Below, piece by piece: positions 13,771 through 21,542 of a DNA stretch of 33,781 bases. Within the stretch, counting starts at the first letter, position 1. Each line of letters begins with the position of its first letter. A program made the translations under genes and the position numbers. This DNA is from a virus: positions 1 through 33,781 of IMG/VR virus record IMGVR_UViG_3300007363_000062. One strand, written 5' to 3'. Under the pieces are notes generated by a model. It saw nothing but the letters and a program-made list of their open reading frames with translations. It searched no databases and was not told the DNA's origin.

Positions 13771-13850
13771 GACCGGCCACAGACCTGACAGAACCAGCCG
13801 CGCCCGATTTTCTCGATACAGCGTTCCTCGCCGCAGAAGGGACAGGTCAT
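13758..13850 (-). CDS. 30-aa zinc-ribbon peptide
   Basis: A very short gene with a complete four-Cys ribbon: CPFCGEERC, then FCQVCGRSW. ATG 13850 overlaps the TGA of the gene upstream (ATGA), and it ends 12 bases inside the start of the holin-like gene. The W after the last Cys pair is usual in zinc ribbons. It recalls the minimal ribbon domains of transcription-associated proteins. Role unknown. Confidence 0.6.
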   Translation of the reverse strand: MTCPFCGEERCIEKIGRGWFCQVCGRSWVG

Positions 13851-13963
13851 CGGGTGCGCTCCACGATGCGCGTCAGCAGCTTCGCCGCGAGGCGCTGGAA
13901 CCAGTTCATCCTGGGAGCCGCGAACCGGCCTGACGTATCGCGGATCGGCTTACGCGCCGTCAT
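13847..13963 (-). CDS. 38-aa basic peptide
   Basis: ATG 13963 with GGAGG six bases upstream; a second ATG at 13969 is too close to that site. The sequence is MTARKPIRDTSGRF followed by a helical end (NWFQRLAAKLLTRIVERTR). The amphipathic basic helix could bind nucleic acid or membrane. It overlaps the gene upstream by 14 bases and the zinc-ribbon gene by 4. Confidence 0.45.
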   Translation of the reverse strand: MTARKPIRDTSGRFAAPRMNWFQRLAAKLLTRIVERTR

Positions 13964-14180
13964 CGTCATCCTCCTCCGGCCCGCTGTAGCCGGTGGCATC
14001 CGCCCGCACGCGGACCGGCGTCGGGGTGCGCTGAATCGACAGCCGAATATCCCCGCCGTCGTTCCCGTTGCCCCGTGCCGCTGACACGATCAGATACTTC
14101 GGCCCCACCGCCCAGCAGGAGACGCGCTCCCGTGGGGACGGGTCCATCGTCCAGACCGCGCGAGGGCCGGGCAGGCTCAT
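13950..14180 (-). CDS. 76-aa hypothetical protein
   Basis: ATG 14180 overlaps the TGA of the DUF5675 gene (ATGA). The middle reads as strands (KYLIVSAARGNGNDGGDIRLSIQRTPTPVRVRADATG) and the end is very acidic (EEDDDDGA). It resembles no family I know. Its fixed place in the lysis module suggests a late role. Confidence 0.5.
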   Translation of the reverse strand: MSLPGPRAVWTMDPSPRERVSCWAVGPKYLIVSAARGNGNDGGDIRLSIQRTPTPVRVRADATGYSGPEEDDDDGA

Positions 14181-14620
14181 GCGGCCATCGCTCCCGTAGG
14201 GTTCACGATGTCCAGATACACATCCATGACCCGCAGCGCCCGCGACAGCCGCGCGAACACCTCGTCAAACGCGGCCCGCGACTCCCCGATCTGCGTCGGG
14301 CTGATGCGCGTCTTGCCGAGCAGCAGGCACCCTTCGGTATCGGCCGCCGTGTTCCCCGGATGGATGCGAATCCCTGAGAAGCCCGGCACGTCCAGCAGGA
14401 TCGGCAAGGGCCGTTTGAACCGCGCGGACGGGGTAATCGCCAGCTTGTAGCGCCCGGCCGGGATGGCTGTCTGTCCGGCGACTTTCCAGACCTGCACCGG
14501 CATGCCAGGCATCTCCCGGATGGCATCTTCCAGCGTGTAGCAGAACCGGCCGGAGCCGAGGTCCAACTCGCCCAGCGTGGCCCCGGCGAACGTCGGAAAC
14601 CGGCGGACGGTCCAGATCAT
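14177..14620 (-). CDS. DUF5675 protein, possible lysis enzyme
   Basis: 147 aa from ATG 14620, which overlaps the TGA of the gene upstream. The DUF5675 pattern is clear: TLGELDLGSGRFCYTLEDAIRE, then GQTAIPAGRYKLAITPSARF, LLDVPGFSGIRIHPGN and DTEGCLLLG. The RIHPGN...DTEGC part resembles the His/Cys arrangement of L,D-transpeptidase-type active sites, so a peptidoglycan role is often suggested. It stands where an endolysin would be, and I see no other endolysin in the window. Activity not established. Confidence 0.75.
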   Translation of the reverse strand: MIWTVRRFPTFAGATLGELDLGSGRFCYTLEDAIREMPGMPVQVWKVAGQTAIPAGRYKLAITPSARFKRPLPILLDVPGFSGIRIHPGNTAADTEGCLLLGKTRISPTQIGESRAAFDEVFARLSRALRVMDVYLDIVNPTGAMAA

Positions 14621-14922
14621 CGGCCGTGCTCCCGCCGCCATTCTTCCAGCGCGGCGACCTTCGCTTGCAGCACTGGCACCGCCTGCACCATCGAGGCGAA
14701 GTTGCTCGAGCGCTCGTCGGCTTTGTCCATGCGCTTCACGATGTCCGCGTGATACTCATCCACGCGCCGGGACAGGGCCGCGATGTTGTCCGTGACGCGA
14801 CCGGATTCGGCCGCGTGGCGCTTGTCCGTCTCCACGTCGTTCCGGCGGGCCAGAAACGCCAGCCCACCCCCAAGGAGTCCCAGCCCGGACATCACCAGTC
14901 CCGCCACCGTTTCCCCACTCAT
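14617..14922 (-). CDS. single-span coiled-coil protein of the lysis module
   Basis: 101 aa from ATG 14922 (ATGA overlap with the gene upstream). One hydrophobic segment, VAGLVMSGLGLLGGGLAFLA, lies at residues 5-24. The rest is a long charged coiled coil (VTDNIAALSRRVDEYHADIVKRMDKADE ... VLQAKVAALEEWRREHG). The shape, an N-terminal anchor followed by a coiled coil, fits a spanin-like or holin-associated protein. Anchor type and partner are uncertain. Confidence 0.58.
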   Translation of the reverse strand: MSGETVAGLVMSGLGLLGGGLAFLARRNDVETDKRHAAESGRVTDNIAALSRRVDEYHADIVKRMDKADERSSNFASMVQAVPVLQAKVAALEEWRREHGR

Positions 14923-15029
14923 CGCAGCACCAGCCACAGATGGCCGAACCCGTTGCCGAACAGCAGGGCAATCCCGATCCGCTCGGGCCAGCTAAACGCG
15001 CGATGCCAGCGCAGGATGAGCGCGGCCAT
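14919..15029 (-). CDS. 36-aa single-span peptide
   Basis: ATG 15029 lies one base after the TGA of the gene upstream, and its own TGA overlaps the next ATG (ATGA). The peptide is MAALILRWHRAF followed by a hydrophobic stretch IGIALLFGNGFGHLWLVL, a probable membrane segment. It would suit a tiny holin or an anti-holin. Recognised only from its position and the overlaps. Confidence 0.5.
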   Translation of the reverse strand: MAALILRWHRAFSWPERIGIALLFGNGFGHLWLVLR

Positions 15030-15030
15030 G

Positions 15031-15948
15031 TCAGCGACCCGCCACGGCGTCCTGAAGCGCCCGGCGCAGCCATCCGATCCCCGCCGCCGCCGCGCCGGTC
15101 ACGCCGGACGCCCCCGCGACCCACTTTGCGGCCTTGCCAGCTTTGGCCGCGCGCGCATACTCCGCGACGCCTCGGGCGTACTGGTCCGCTGTGCCCGCTG
15201 GACCCAGCGCGGTGGTCAGGTCCGAGCGCATCCCCTGCGTCAGACGAACCAGCTCGCGCATCGCCGCCTTGGACGTGCCCTGCGCGTCCTTTGCGGACAG
15301 GTCGCCCAGCTTGGTAATGAAGTCCTGTGTTTCCTTCGCCAGTAGATCCCCGCCCCTGTACTGCGTGACTTTTGGATTCGTCAGCCGGTCCAGCAGTTGA
15401 TTGACGACCTTGTTCCCTGTGCCCGCCAGATCGCGCGAGCGCAACGCGGCGGCCTGCGTGGCTTCAGACAGCGGCACTGTGACATCCTTAGCCGCTTCCA
15501 GCGCCGCGCCCATGTTTGCGCCGGCCCGTGCCTTGCTGATGCCGAGGCCCTTGGCAATCACGCCGGGAGCCTTACGCGCGACCGACACGGCCAGCTTGCC
15601 AGGCCCGTAGAGTTCCGCCGCGAGTTCCGCCGCCGCGCCCGCCTGTTCCATAGGCGTCCGGCGCGTGGTGTCTACCGCCACGGGCGGCACGAGGGCGTCC
15701 AGCTTCACCACACCGGGAATCTTGCGGAGAAGGTCACCCCCAGCACTCACGGACTCCATGGCCCGTTTCATAAACCCACGCGCCAGATCCCCGCCCGCGA
15801 GCGCATCCATCGCTACGGCTGACCCGCCAGCGTTCGGCTGCTCAGAAGCCTGACCGCGCACAATCGCGGCGGCTTTCTTCGGGTCCATGCCAGCCGGAAA
15901 GACGTGCTCGGTGCCGTCGTCTCCGATGATGACGATCTCGTCGCCCAT
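15031..15948 (-). CDS. probable internal virion (DNA-ejection) protein
   Basis: 305 aa. It opens with EIVIIGDDGTEHVFPAGMDPKKAAAIV, a short motif common to podoviral ejection-type proteins that contain a GTEHxFPxGMxPxxAAxxV segment. It is then Ala/Gly-rich and helical, with a hydrophobic stretch near the C-terminus (GASGVTGAAAAGIGW). It is one of four consecutive coiled-coil or Ala-rich genes after the tail genes, the usual place of ejection proteins in short-tailed phages. The role is inferred from position and composition. Confidence 0.6.
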   Translation of the reverse strand: MGDEIVIIGDDGTEHVFPAGMDPKKAAAIVRGQASEQPNAGGSAVAMDALAGGDLARGFMKRAMESVSAGGDLLRKIPGVVKLDALVPPVAVDTTRRTPMEQAGAAAELAAELYGPGKLAVSVARKAPGVIAKGLGISKARAGANMGAALEAAKDVTVPLSEATQAAALRSRDLAGTGNKVVNQLLDRLTNPKVTQYRGGDLLAKETQDFITKLGDLSAKDAQGTSKAAMRELVRLTQGMRSDLTTALGPAGTADQYARGVAEYARAAKAGKAAKWVAGASGVTGAAAAGIGWLRRALQDAVAGR

Positions 15949-15949
15949 A

Positions 15950-17074
15950 TCAGCGCCTCACCGGGTTCCCGTTCCCGTCGTAGTAAACGCGGACCGCGCC
16001 GCCCGCGCCGGGCTGACCCGCCGGAGGCACCGACGCCTCGGGAATCCGCCCGGTTTTCAGAAACTCCCGCGCGTCCCGAATGGCCTGCCGCGCGTCCTCG
16101 GCGGAGATGTTCGGATTCTGGAGAATCGTGGACTTCTCCTTGATGAAGGCGACGTCTCGATCCGAGGCCGGACCCTTGAGGCTGCTCATATTCGGCAGCG
16201 CCAACGCCGCCACGACCGAGTTCGCCATCGCCCGCCAACTCCGCGCGTCCTGCGTCAGCCCGCGCAGTTCATACGCGCCCGTCGCCTTCTCCAGTCCGGG
16301 GTGATTCTCCAGACGGTTCAGCATCTCAATGGCGTTCTGCGCGTCGTTCGTGCGCGTCGCCTCCGCGCGGGTCCGCTCCGCGTTCGCCGCTTCGTTCTTG
16401 TCTTCCAGCCCAGCAATTTGCAGCTCTTTTAGACGGGCATCCAACGCCCGCGCCTGCGCGTTCCCCTGTGCCGCAATCGTGGAGATCATCTGGCGCATCT
16501 CACGCTCGGCCGCCGCCCGCTCACCGGCTGCGATGCGGTTCAGGTTCGCTTGGCCTTCCATAAACGTCCGCTGTGCCTCGGCGTCGGTATACTTGGCCCC
16601 AGGCTGGAGCCTCGTCCGACCTGGAGCTTGAGATACCGAGTAGGTGGGCACGTAGCCATTCGCCTCGCTCGGCTCCTCCTGCATCGGCCCCTGCGACACG
16701 ACGCCAGGAATCCTCTGCAACTTTGAGCCGAAGCCCTGCCGCTCCACGGCCGCCACGGCTTCGGGGGCGAGATCGCTGTCGTCTGGCCTGGCTTCGTCGA
16801 TCATCCCCTTAACCTGCGTGTATTCCCGCTGGTCGATCAGGCTCTTATTGATCTCCGCTTGCGCCGCTGCTTCCCGCGCCGCCTGCTCACGCCGAAACGC
16901 CAAGTCGTCATTGCGCGCCGCAATCTCGGCGTCCCGCTGCCGGATCGCCGCTTCCTGTTCCGCGCGGGCCTGTGCGTCCAGCTGGGCCTGCCGCTCCAGC
17001 GCCTGCCGGCGCATCAGTTCCTCGACGATGGCATTCCGGGCCGAGGCACCGGGACTGACGAAGTTGAGCGGCAT
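15950..17074 (-). CDS. probable internal virion protein, coiled coil
   Basis: 374 aa. Residues 20-90 form a long Gln/Ala/Arg-rich coiled coil (RRQALERQAQLDAQARAEQEAAIRQRDAE). The second half has NMSSLKGPASDRDVAFIKEKSTILQNPNISAEDARQAI, a segment typical of phage internal or ejection proteins (LKGxxSDxDV). It ends in a short Gly/Pro linker and YYDGNGNPVR. Its neighbours are other late, Gln/Ala-rich proteins. Likely packed in the capsid and released with the DNA. Confidence 0.62.
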   Translation of the reverse strand: MPLNFVSPGASARNAIVEELMRRQALERQAQLDAQARAEQEAAIRQRDAEIAARNDDLAFRREQAAREAAAQAEINKSLIDQREYTQVKGMIDEARPDDSDLAPEAVAAVERQGFGSKLQRIPGVVSQGPMQEEPSEANGYVPTYSVSQAPGRTRLQPGAKYTDAEAQRTFMEGQANLNRIAAGERAAAEREMRQMISTIAAQGNAQARALDARLKELQIAGLEDKNEAANAERTRAEATRTNDAQNAIEMLNRLENHPGLEKATGAYELRGLTQDARSWRAMANSVVAALALPNMSSLKGPASDRDVAFIKEKSTILQNPNISAEDARQAIRDAREFLKTGRIPEASVPPAGQPGAGGAVRVYYDGNGNPVRR

Positions 17075-17076
17075 GG

Positions 17077-17667
17077 CTAGAACCTCATGTTCCCGGTCAC
17101 GTTGGCGCTGGTGATCCCCGGCGCGGGCGTCCTCGCACCAGAGGACGACGGCATCCCACCCAGCAGGGCACTCAGCCAGCCCATCACCGACTCGCCCTTG
17201 CCCGCCTTGAGCAGACGCGGGTCGACCGTCGCCATCGGGTCACCGATGGAGACGTTCCGCCGCGTGACTTCCGGCATCGGGTTGCCGTTGATGAGCCGAT
17301 CCCGCACTTCTTCTGAGAGCGCCGTCGCGCCCGTCTGCTCGGCGTGCGTCGGCGTCCTCGGCGCAATCGAATACGGCGAGAGCTGCGGCTTGGCTCCGGG
17401 ATTCGTCACCCGCTGCGCGGACAGAAGCTTCTTCCACGCATCATCCCGACCCGCGCGGTTCTCCTGCTCGCGCCCGACGGTCTGGGTGAAGAAGTCGTTA
17501 TCCGCCTGTGCGTTCAGCATGCCCGCCGTGCGGTCCCGCTCCAGCAGCAGACCCGCGAGGTCCATCTGCCCCGAGAACTGATTGCCGCGATTGTTCGCCC
17601 GCGCCTGTGACGCCGCGCCGAGCGCCGCGCCGACCGGCTTGATGAGTGCGTTGAGAAATCCAAACAT
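17077..17667 (-). CDS. late structural protein, unknown
   Basis: 196 aa, ATG with GGAG upstream. The start is hydrophobic and amphipathic (FGFLNALIKPVGAALGAASQA). A helical stretch follows (FSGQMDLAGLLLERDRTAGMLNAQ), then a Pro-rich region and GWLSALLGGMPSSSG. It lies inside the row of presumed ejection-protein genes, so a virion location is likely. No family match from memory. Confidence 0.55.
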   Translation of the reverse strand: MFGFLNALIKPVGAALGAASQARANNRGNQFSGQMDLAGLLLERDRTAGMLNAQADNDFFTQTVGREQENRAGRDDAWKKLLSAQRVTNPGAKPQLSPYSIAPRTPTHAEQTGATALSEEVRDRLINGNPMPEVTRRNVSIGDPMATVDPRLLKAGKGESVMGWLSALLGGMPSSSGARTPAPGITSANVTGNMRF

Positions 17668-17676
17668 CGTCGTCTC

Positions 17677-18666
17677 CTAGAGGCTCGCCCAGCGGAAATC
17701 GTTCTGGTTGCCGAGATCCCACTCACGGAGCGCCAACTCCCGCAGGAACTGGTCCATGCTGAGATCCTGTCCCCGGCGTCCGAGCGCCAACTGCCCGAGG
17801 CCGAGCGTCCGGTTCAGATCCAGCCCGGCGAAGCCGAGCGCGTTCTGCGAGGTCAGGGCGGTGTTCTGCGCTGACAGGCCCAGCGACTGCATCTGGTTGT
17901 CCAGCAGCGACATCTCCCGCGTCAGGCCCGCCTGCTGTTCGGCTGTCAGCAGCCCCCGCGCGCTGTTGAGCGCGTTCTCGATCTCGGCGCGACGGGACAT
18001 CAGCTCGCGGCCCAGCAGTTCCGCCTGGAAGCCGCCGACCGCCTGCCCGGTTTTCTCGGCGGCCATGCGCTGCTCGCCACGCAGGTTCGCGATCGGCCCC
18101 GAGGCTTCCGCCACATCCGAGAGGTAATCGCGCTTCGCCCGCGTCTGCTCGTTGCGGAAGGCGTCGACCTGGCCCTTGATGATCGGGTCGTTCGCGTCGA
18201 TCTGTGTGCCCTGCTGCGCCCGGCTCATCAGCTCGCCATAGAGCGCGTCCCGGCGGGTTTTCTGCTCGGCGTCACGCGCGGCGGCGGCGGCCTGCTGCTC
18301 GCGCAACATCGCCATCTGCTGGCTAATCAGCCCGGTCTGCGCCTGAATCGCGGCCGACACGCCGGCGTCGTTCCACGACTGCGTGGGCGGCGGGGCCTGC
18401 GTCGGCGGCGGCGTTGTCCCGCCCCCGCTGCCGGTGCTGTTCGCGCCGCGCTGTTTGTACTGCGTCTCGAGCGCCTTCTTGAAGTTCTCGTACTCGTCGG
18501 GCGAGCTGATGCCGGACTGCTGCCAGTTGGCATTCGGGTCGTTCTGGAGTTCGCGATACTTGATCGCGCCACGGCCGTACTCGTCGAGCTTGTCTGTGTC
18601 GCCCTGCTCGTAGGCCACGTTGTATCGCTTTGCCAGCCCCTCGACGTATTCGCGGTTCGTCGCCAT
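17677..18666 (-). CDS. late structural protein with helical repeats
   Basis: 329 aa. Starts with a charged helix (YVEGLAKRYNVAYEQGDTDKLDEYGRG), then a Pro/Gly/Thr-rich linker (PPPTQAPPPTQ) near residue 90. A long Gln/Ala/Leu-rich helical region follows (ISQQMAMLREQQAAAAARDAEQ and RELMSRRAEIENALN). Strings of small Leu/Asn/Gln turns finish it (LDLNRTLGLGQLALGRRG). The composition fits an internal virion protein or a tail-associated component. Position: after the tail genes, before two other coiled-coil genes. Confidence 0.57.
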   Translation of the reverse strand: MATNREYVEGLAKRYNVAYEQGDTDKLDEYGRGAIKYRELQNDPNANWQQSGISSPDEYENFKKALETQYKQRGANSTGSGGGTTPPPTQAPPPTQSWNDAGVSAAIQAQTGLISQQMAMLREQQAAAAARDAEQKTRRDALYGELMSRAQQGTQIDANDPIIKGQVDAFRNEQTRAKRDYLSDVAEASGPIANLRGEQRMAAEKTGQAVGGFQAELLGRELMSRRAEIENALNSARGLLTAEQQAGLTREMSLLDNQMQSLGLSAQNTALTSQNALGFAGLDLNRTLGLGQLALGRRGQDLSMDQFLRELALREWDLGNQNDFRWASL

Positions 18667-18667
18667 G

Positions 18668-19048
18668 TTATGCCTGCTCCAAGATCGTCACGCGGTCCGA
18701 TACCGCCTTGAGGTCTGTCCGTAGCTTGACGCCCTGCGCTTGCAGGATGCTAACGGTCGTCTGCGTGGAGGCCACCGCTACCTCGACGGCGTCCAACCGC
18801 GTAGACAGAATCCGCAGCGCGGACTCGGCCTTCTCGGCTCGCGCCAGCAGTCGCGCGAGCCGCTCATCTAACCGCCCGCGCTCACCGACCGCCGCCGCCT
18901 GGTAGGCCGCCAGATCGACGAGCGTGCCACCGGCTGGCGGGTCCGGCATCGTCCACGACCCGTCCGGCTGCTGGTCCGGGCCGAGCGCCCGCTTGGCGAC
19001 CACCACGCCCCCGTCCACGATCACGTAGTGCTGCGTTGCGGGCTTCAT
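18668..19048 (-). CDS. coiled-coil protein after a fibre-like gene
   Basis: 126 aa from ATG 19048, overlapping the TGA of the gene upstream (ATGA). The N-terminal part is short and globular (HYVIVDGGVVVAKRALGPDQQPDGSW). The rest is one long coiled coil (ERLARLLARAEKAESALRILSTRLDAVEVAV). The start suggests the tail-fibre assembly type in which a small domain is followed by a trimeric coiled coil. Possibly a fibre chaperone or spike part. Confidence 0.5.
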   Translation of the reverse strand: MKPATQHYVIVDGGVVVAKRALGPDQQPDGSWTMPDPPAGGTLVDLAAYQAAAVGERGRLDERLARLLARAEKAESALRILSTRLDAVEVAVASTQTTVSILQAQGVKLRTDLKAVSDRVTILEQA

Positions 19049-19611
19049 AGCACCGACACCACGCGCCAGATCTCGCTCCCAACGTCGTAGTAGAGCCAGA
19101 TGTATTCGTTCGACCCGAGCGACACATCCGCCGCGTTCGGGCACCCGAAGCGGTTGTAGTACTGGCTGCTCGCGTTGTTGTGCTTGAGCGTGACCGTGTA
19201 GTTGCCACGATTGCCAAAGATCAGTAGGCGCTTCTGCCGCTGCCCCCGGTCTAGCCCCGTGATATTCCGGTCGGCGTCCGTTTCAACCTCGACGATCACG
19301 GCATCCACCAACCCCGCCGGGTTGTAGTCGTTGACGCTCGCCGTCCACTGCGGCGGGCGCAGGCCGATCACGTGCGTCTGGTTGCCGGCCGCGTCGAACA
19401 GCCACGAGCCCTTCGTGAACGTCAGCCGCCCGTCAATCGGCAGCAGCCGATCCGTGCGCCGCGTGCTCAGGCTGTCGCACGTAATGGCGGTGTGTGCGCC
19501 CGTGTCGCCGTCGTGTTCCTGCTCGATGGTGGCGTTGACCGCCGCCAGCACGGCGTCGAGTTCCAGATCGACACCGGGCGGCAGGAGTTCCCGGAAGGAG
19601 AGGCCGATCAT
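19045..19611 (-). CDS. tail-fibre-like protein
   Basis: 188 aa from ATG 19611, overlapping the TGA of the tail protein upstream. The C-terminal half has a motif seen in many tail fibres: LLIFGNRGNYTVTLKHNNASSQYYNRF, then ADVSLGSNEYIWLYYDVGSEIWRVV. The usual form is IxNxGxxxxTLxHxxxxSxxxNRF...LxPxxxVxLxYDxxxxRW. The N-terminal half (VDLELDAVLAAVNATIEQEHDGDTG) may link to the particle. Position after the adaptor-fibre and tail genes supports a distal tail role. Confidence 0.68.
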   Translation of the reverse strand: MIGLSFRELLPPGVDLELDAVLAAVNATIEQEHDGDTGAHTAITCDSLSTRRTDRLLPIDGRLTFTKGSWLFDAAGNQTHVIGLRPPQWTASVNDYNPAGLVDAVIVEVETDADRNITGLDRGQRQKRLLIFGNRGNYTVTLKHNNASSQYYNRFGCPNAADVSLGSNEYIWLYYDVGSEIWRVVSVL

Positions 19612-21542
19612 GCCGTCTGCTCCTGTTCTTCTTGCACGTCCAGCCGGTTCACGACCCACTGCGCCGTCGGGCTGGTCACGTCCGTGATCTGGAATTGCGC
19701 GACCGTCAACTCTGAGCCCTTCAGGTGATCGAGCGGCGCGAGGATGTCCGTCTCCGAGGCCGTGGGCGAGAGGCTAATGTCGGACACCGTCGCCGTGGTT
19801 TCCAGCCCGAAGTCCCGGATGCACTTGAGCGTCACGGCCGCACTCGCCACGGCGGCCCCGCAGAGCGTCGCCGCCCGCACCTGGAATTTCTGGAGCAGCG
19901 ACCGCAGGAAGTACGGCCGCGTCGTCACCGTCGCCGTGTAGGCCGTGCCGCTATCGGTCGTCCCGGTGTCGCACAGGTGCGCGAGGGACAGCCCCTCCGT
20001 GCCAATGAGCGGCACCAGCACCAGACTCCGCGCCGTGTTGGCTTCGAGGTTGTCCGCGTAGAGGCAGGCGCACAGCGCCGAGGCCCGCGTACCCGTCCAG
20101 ACCGCCCAGCCCTTCCGCACGCCGTCCGCGAAGTCCCGCGCCAAGCCCGTATGCAGCACGATCATGGTTGTCGGCGTGTTCCCGCCGCTCACTGACAACG
20201 CCCACTGCACCTGTCGCTTGTAGGGGTAATACAGCCCCGTGCAGACGACTTTCGTGGCGTCGACGTTCAGCGTCTCCCACGTCACCCGCAGGTCATCGCC
20301 GCACCGCTTGATCCCGCCGACGCCGATCCGACACGGCCCCGCGTCCGGGTCGATGAAGTAGACGGCCGGCGAGCCCGCCGCGTCGACGCCGTTCACCACG
20401 GACCCCGGCACCGCGCCGAGCGTGTTCGAGAACTTGATCGCCGCGTAGGCGGCCTGCCGCTTGCCGGTGCGGATCAGCTTGTAGACCGCGCTCGTCTTGA
20501 ACACCCAGATCGCGCCGAGGGCCGGGGCGCTCATCCCCGTGATGGGACCGCCCTCGTAGGTGTCGAGATCGAGGAACGGGTCGGTGTCCGTCTCGAACCG
20601 CTCATCGTTGCCCACCCCGTCCGCCCCGAAGACCGGCGTCCAGCCCACGCGCGAGGCGAAGTCCGCGTCCTCCCACGAACCCGCCCACAGCAGCCGGTCC
20701 TCGTCCGTCGTCAGATACTTCGCGGAGGGAATCAGCGCGTAGTCGCCGCTATCCTCGGACAACGTGAACGCGGTATAGCCCGTCGTGTAGGCCGTCGAGT
20801 CGTCATAGGTGGCGGTGCCGACGACCGTTGTGGCGATCCGGTAGAAGTTGACGTCGTCCGTGCTGGCTTCCAACTCCCAGTGCGTTTCGCCCTCGCTGAT
20901 GGACGCGGGCTTCGTGACGCGCACGGACGCCCCCGACCCACTCGGCGTAATGCCCGTGCTGTCGGACGGCTCACTGCGGAGGACGGTGGTCCCGCCGACT
21001 TGGACCGTGTAGCGGACCCGGTAGTAGCGCGTGCCCGACAGGGTGCCGACGCCCGTGTTCGCCGTGGTGGGCGCGGACGGTTCCGCCAGCCCCACCCGCC
21101 GCATGGACGTGCCGTCCCACACATGCAGCCGGTCCACGTTGCTGTCGTAGGCAAAAAACAGCTTCCCGTGCAGCGTCACCGCCGCCCAGCGATACTGCGC
21201 CAACCCGGACAGGTTCGGCGTGTCGCTGATCGTGACTTCCGCCTGCCAGGTCGACGTCTTGCGACCGAGCGCCGCCGTGCTGGTGCCCGTCACACCCAGC
21301 AGCCACAGCTCGGACGCCGTCTCATCCGCCGTTGGCAGATGCCGATGGGCGAACGTGATCCGGTCCTTCCCGGACAGGAACGCCGGGAGGGTCACGGCGC
21401 TCGTGCCCTTGCGGCGCTCGGCCAGCATGGACGTGAACCATTCGACATTGCGCGCGAGCACGGCCTGATCGTCCGGGATGGCAATCGCCGGATCGCTGTT
21501 GTTCATGCCGCCACGAAGGCTTGTGATGGCGAGGTCGGGCAT
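19608..21542 (-). CDS. large tail protein, nozzle or hub-like
   Basis: 644 aa, ATG 21542 sharing A with the TAA of the adaptor-fibre gene (TAATG). It starts LAITSLRGGMNNSDPAIAIPDDQAVLARNVEW, a typical opening of podoviral tail or stabilisation proteins of about this length. The rest is beta-rich. A fibronectin-like segment (STRYYRVRYTVQVGGTTV in an FN3-type order) lies near residues 170-220, and repeats such as AVYKLI and AVYFIDPD look like propeller blades. It is probably the tail protein that plugs or forms the short tail, like the P22 gp10-type or T7 gp12-type nozzles. Identity below that level is uncertain. Confidence 0.68.
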   Translation of the reverse strand: MPDLAITSLRGGMNNSDPAIAIPDDQAVLARNVEWFTSMLAERRKGTSAVTLPAFLSGKDRITFAHRHLPTADETASELWLLGVTGTSTAALGRKTSTWQAEVTISDTPNLSGLAQYRWAAVTLHGKLFFAYDSNVDRLHVWDGTSMRRVGLAEPSAPTTANTGVGTLSGTRYYRVRYTVQVGGTTVLRSEPSDSTGITPSGSGASVRVTKPASISEGETHWELEASTDDVNFYRIATTVVGTATYDDSTAYTTGYTAFTLSEDSGDYALIPSAKYLTTDEDRLLWAGSWEDADFASRVGWTPVFGADGVGNDERFETDTDPFLDLDTYEGGPITGMSAPALGAIWVFKTSAVYKLIRTGKRQAAYAAIKFSNTLGAVPGSVVNGVDAAGSPAVYFIDPDAGPCRIGVGGIKRCGDDLRVTWETLNVDATKVVCTGLYYPYKRQVQWALSVSGGNTPTTMIVLHTGLARDFADGVRKGWAVWTGTRASALCACLYADNLEANTARSLVLVPLIGTEGLSLAHLCDTGTTDSGTAYTATVTTRPYFLRSLLQKFQVRAATLCGAAVASAAVTLKCIRDFGLETTATVSDISLSPTASETDILAPLDHLKGSELTVAQFQITDVTSPTAQWVVNRLDVQEEQEQTA

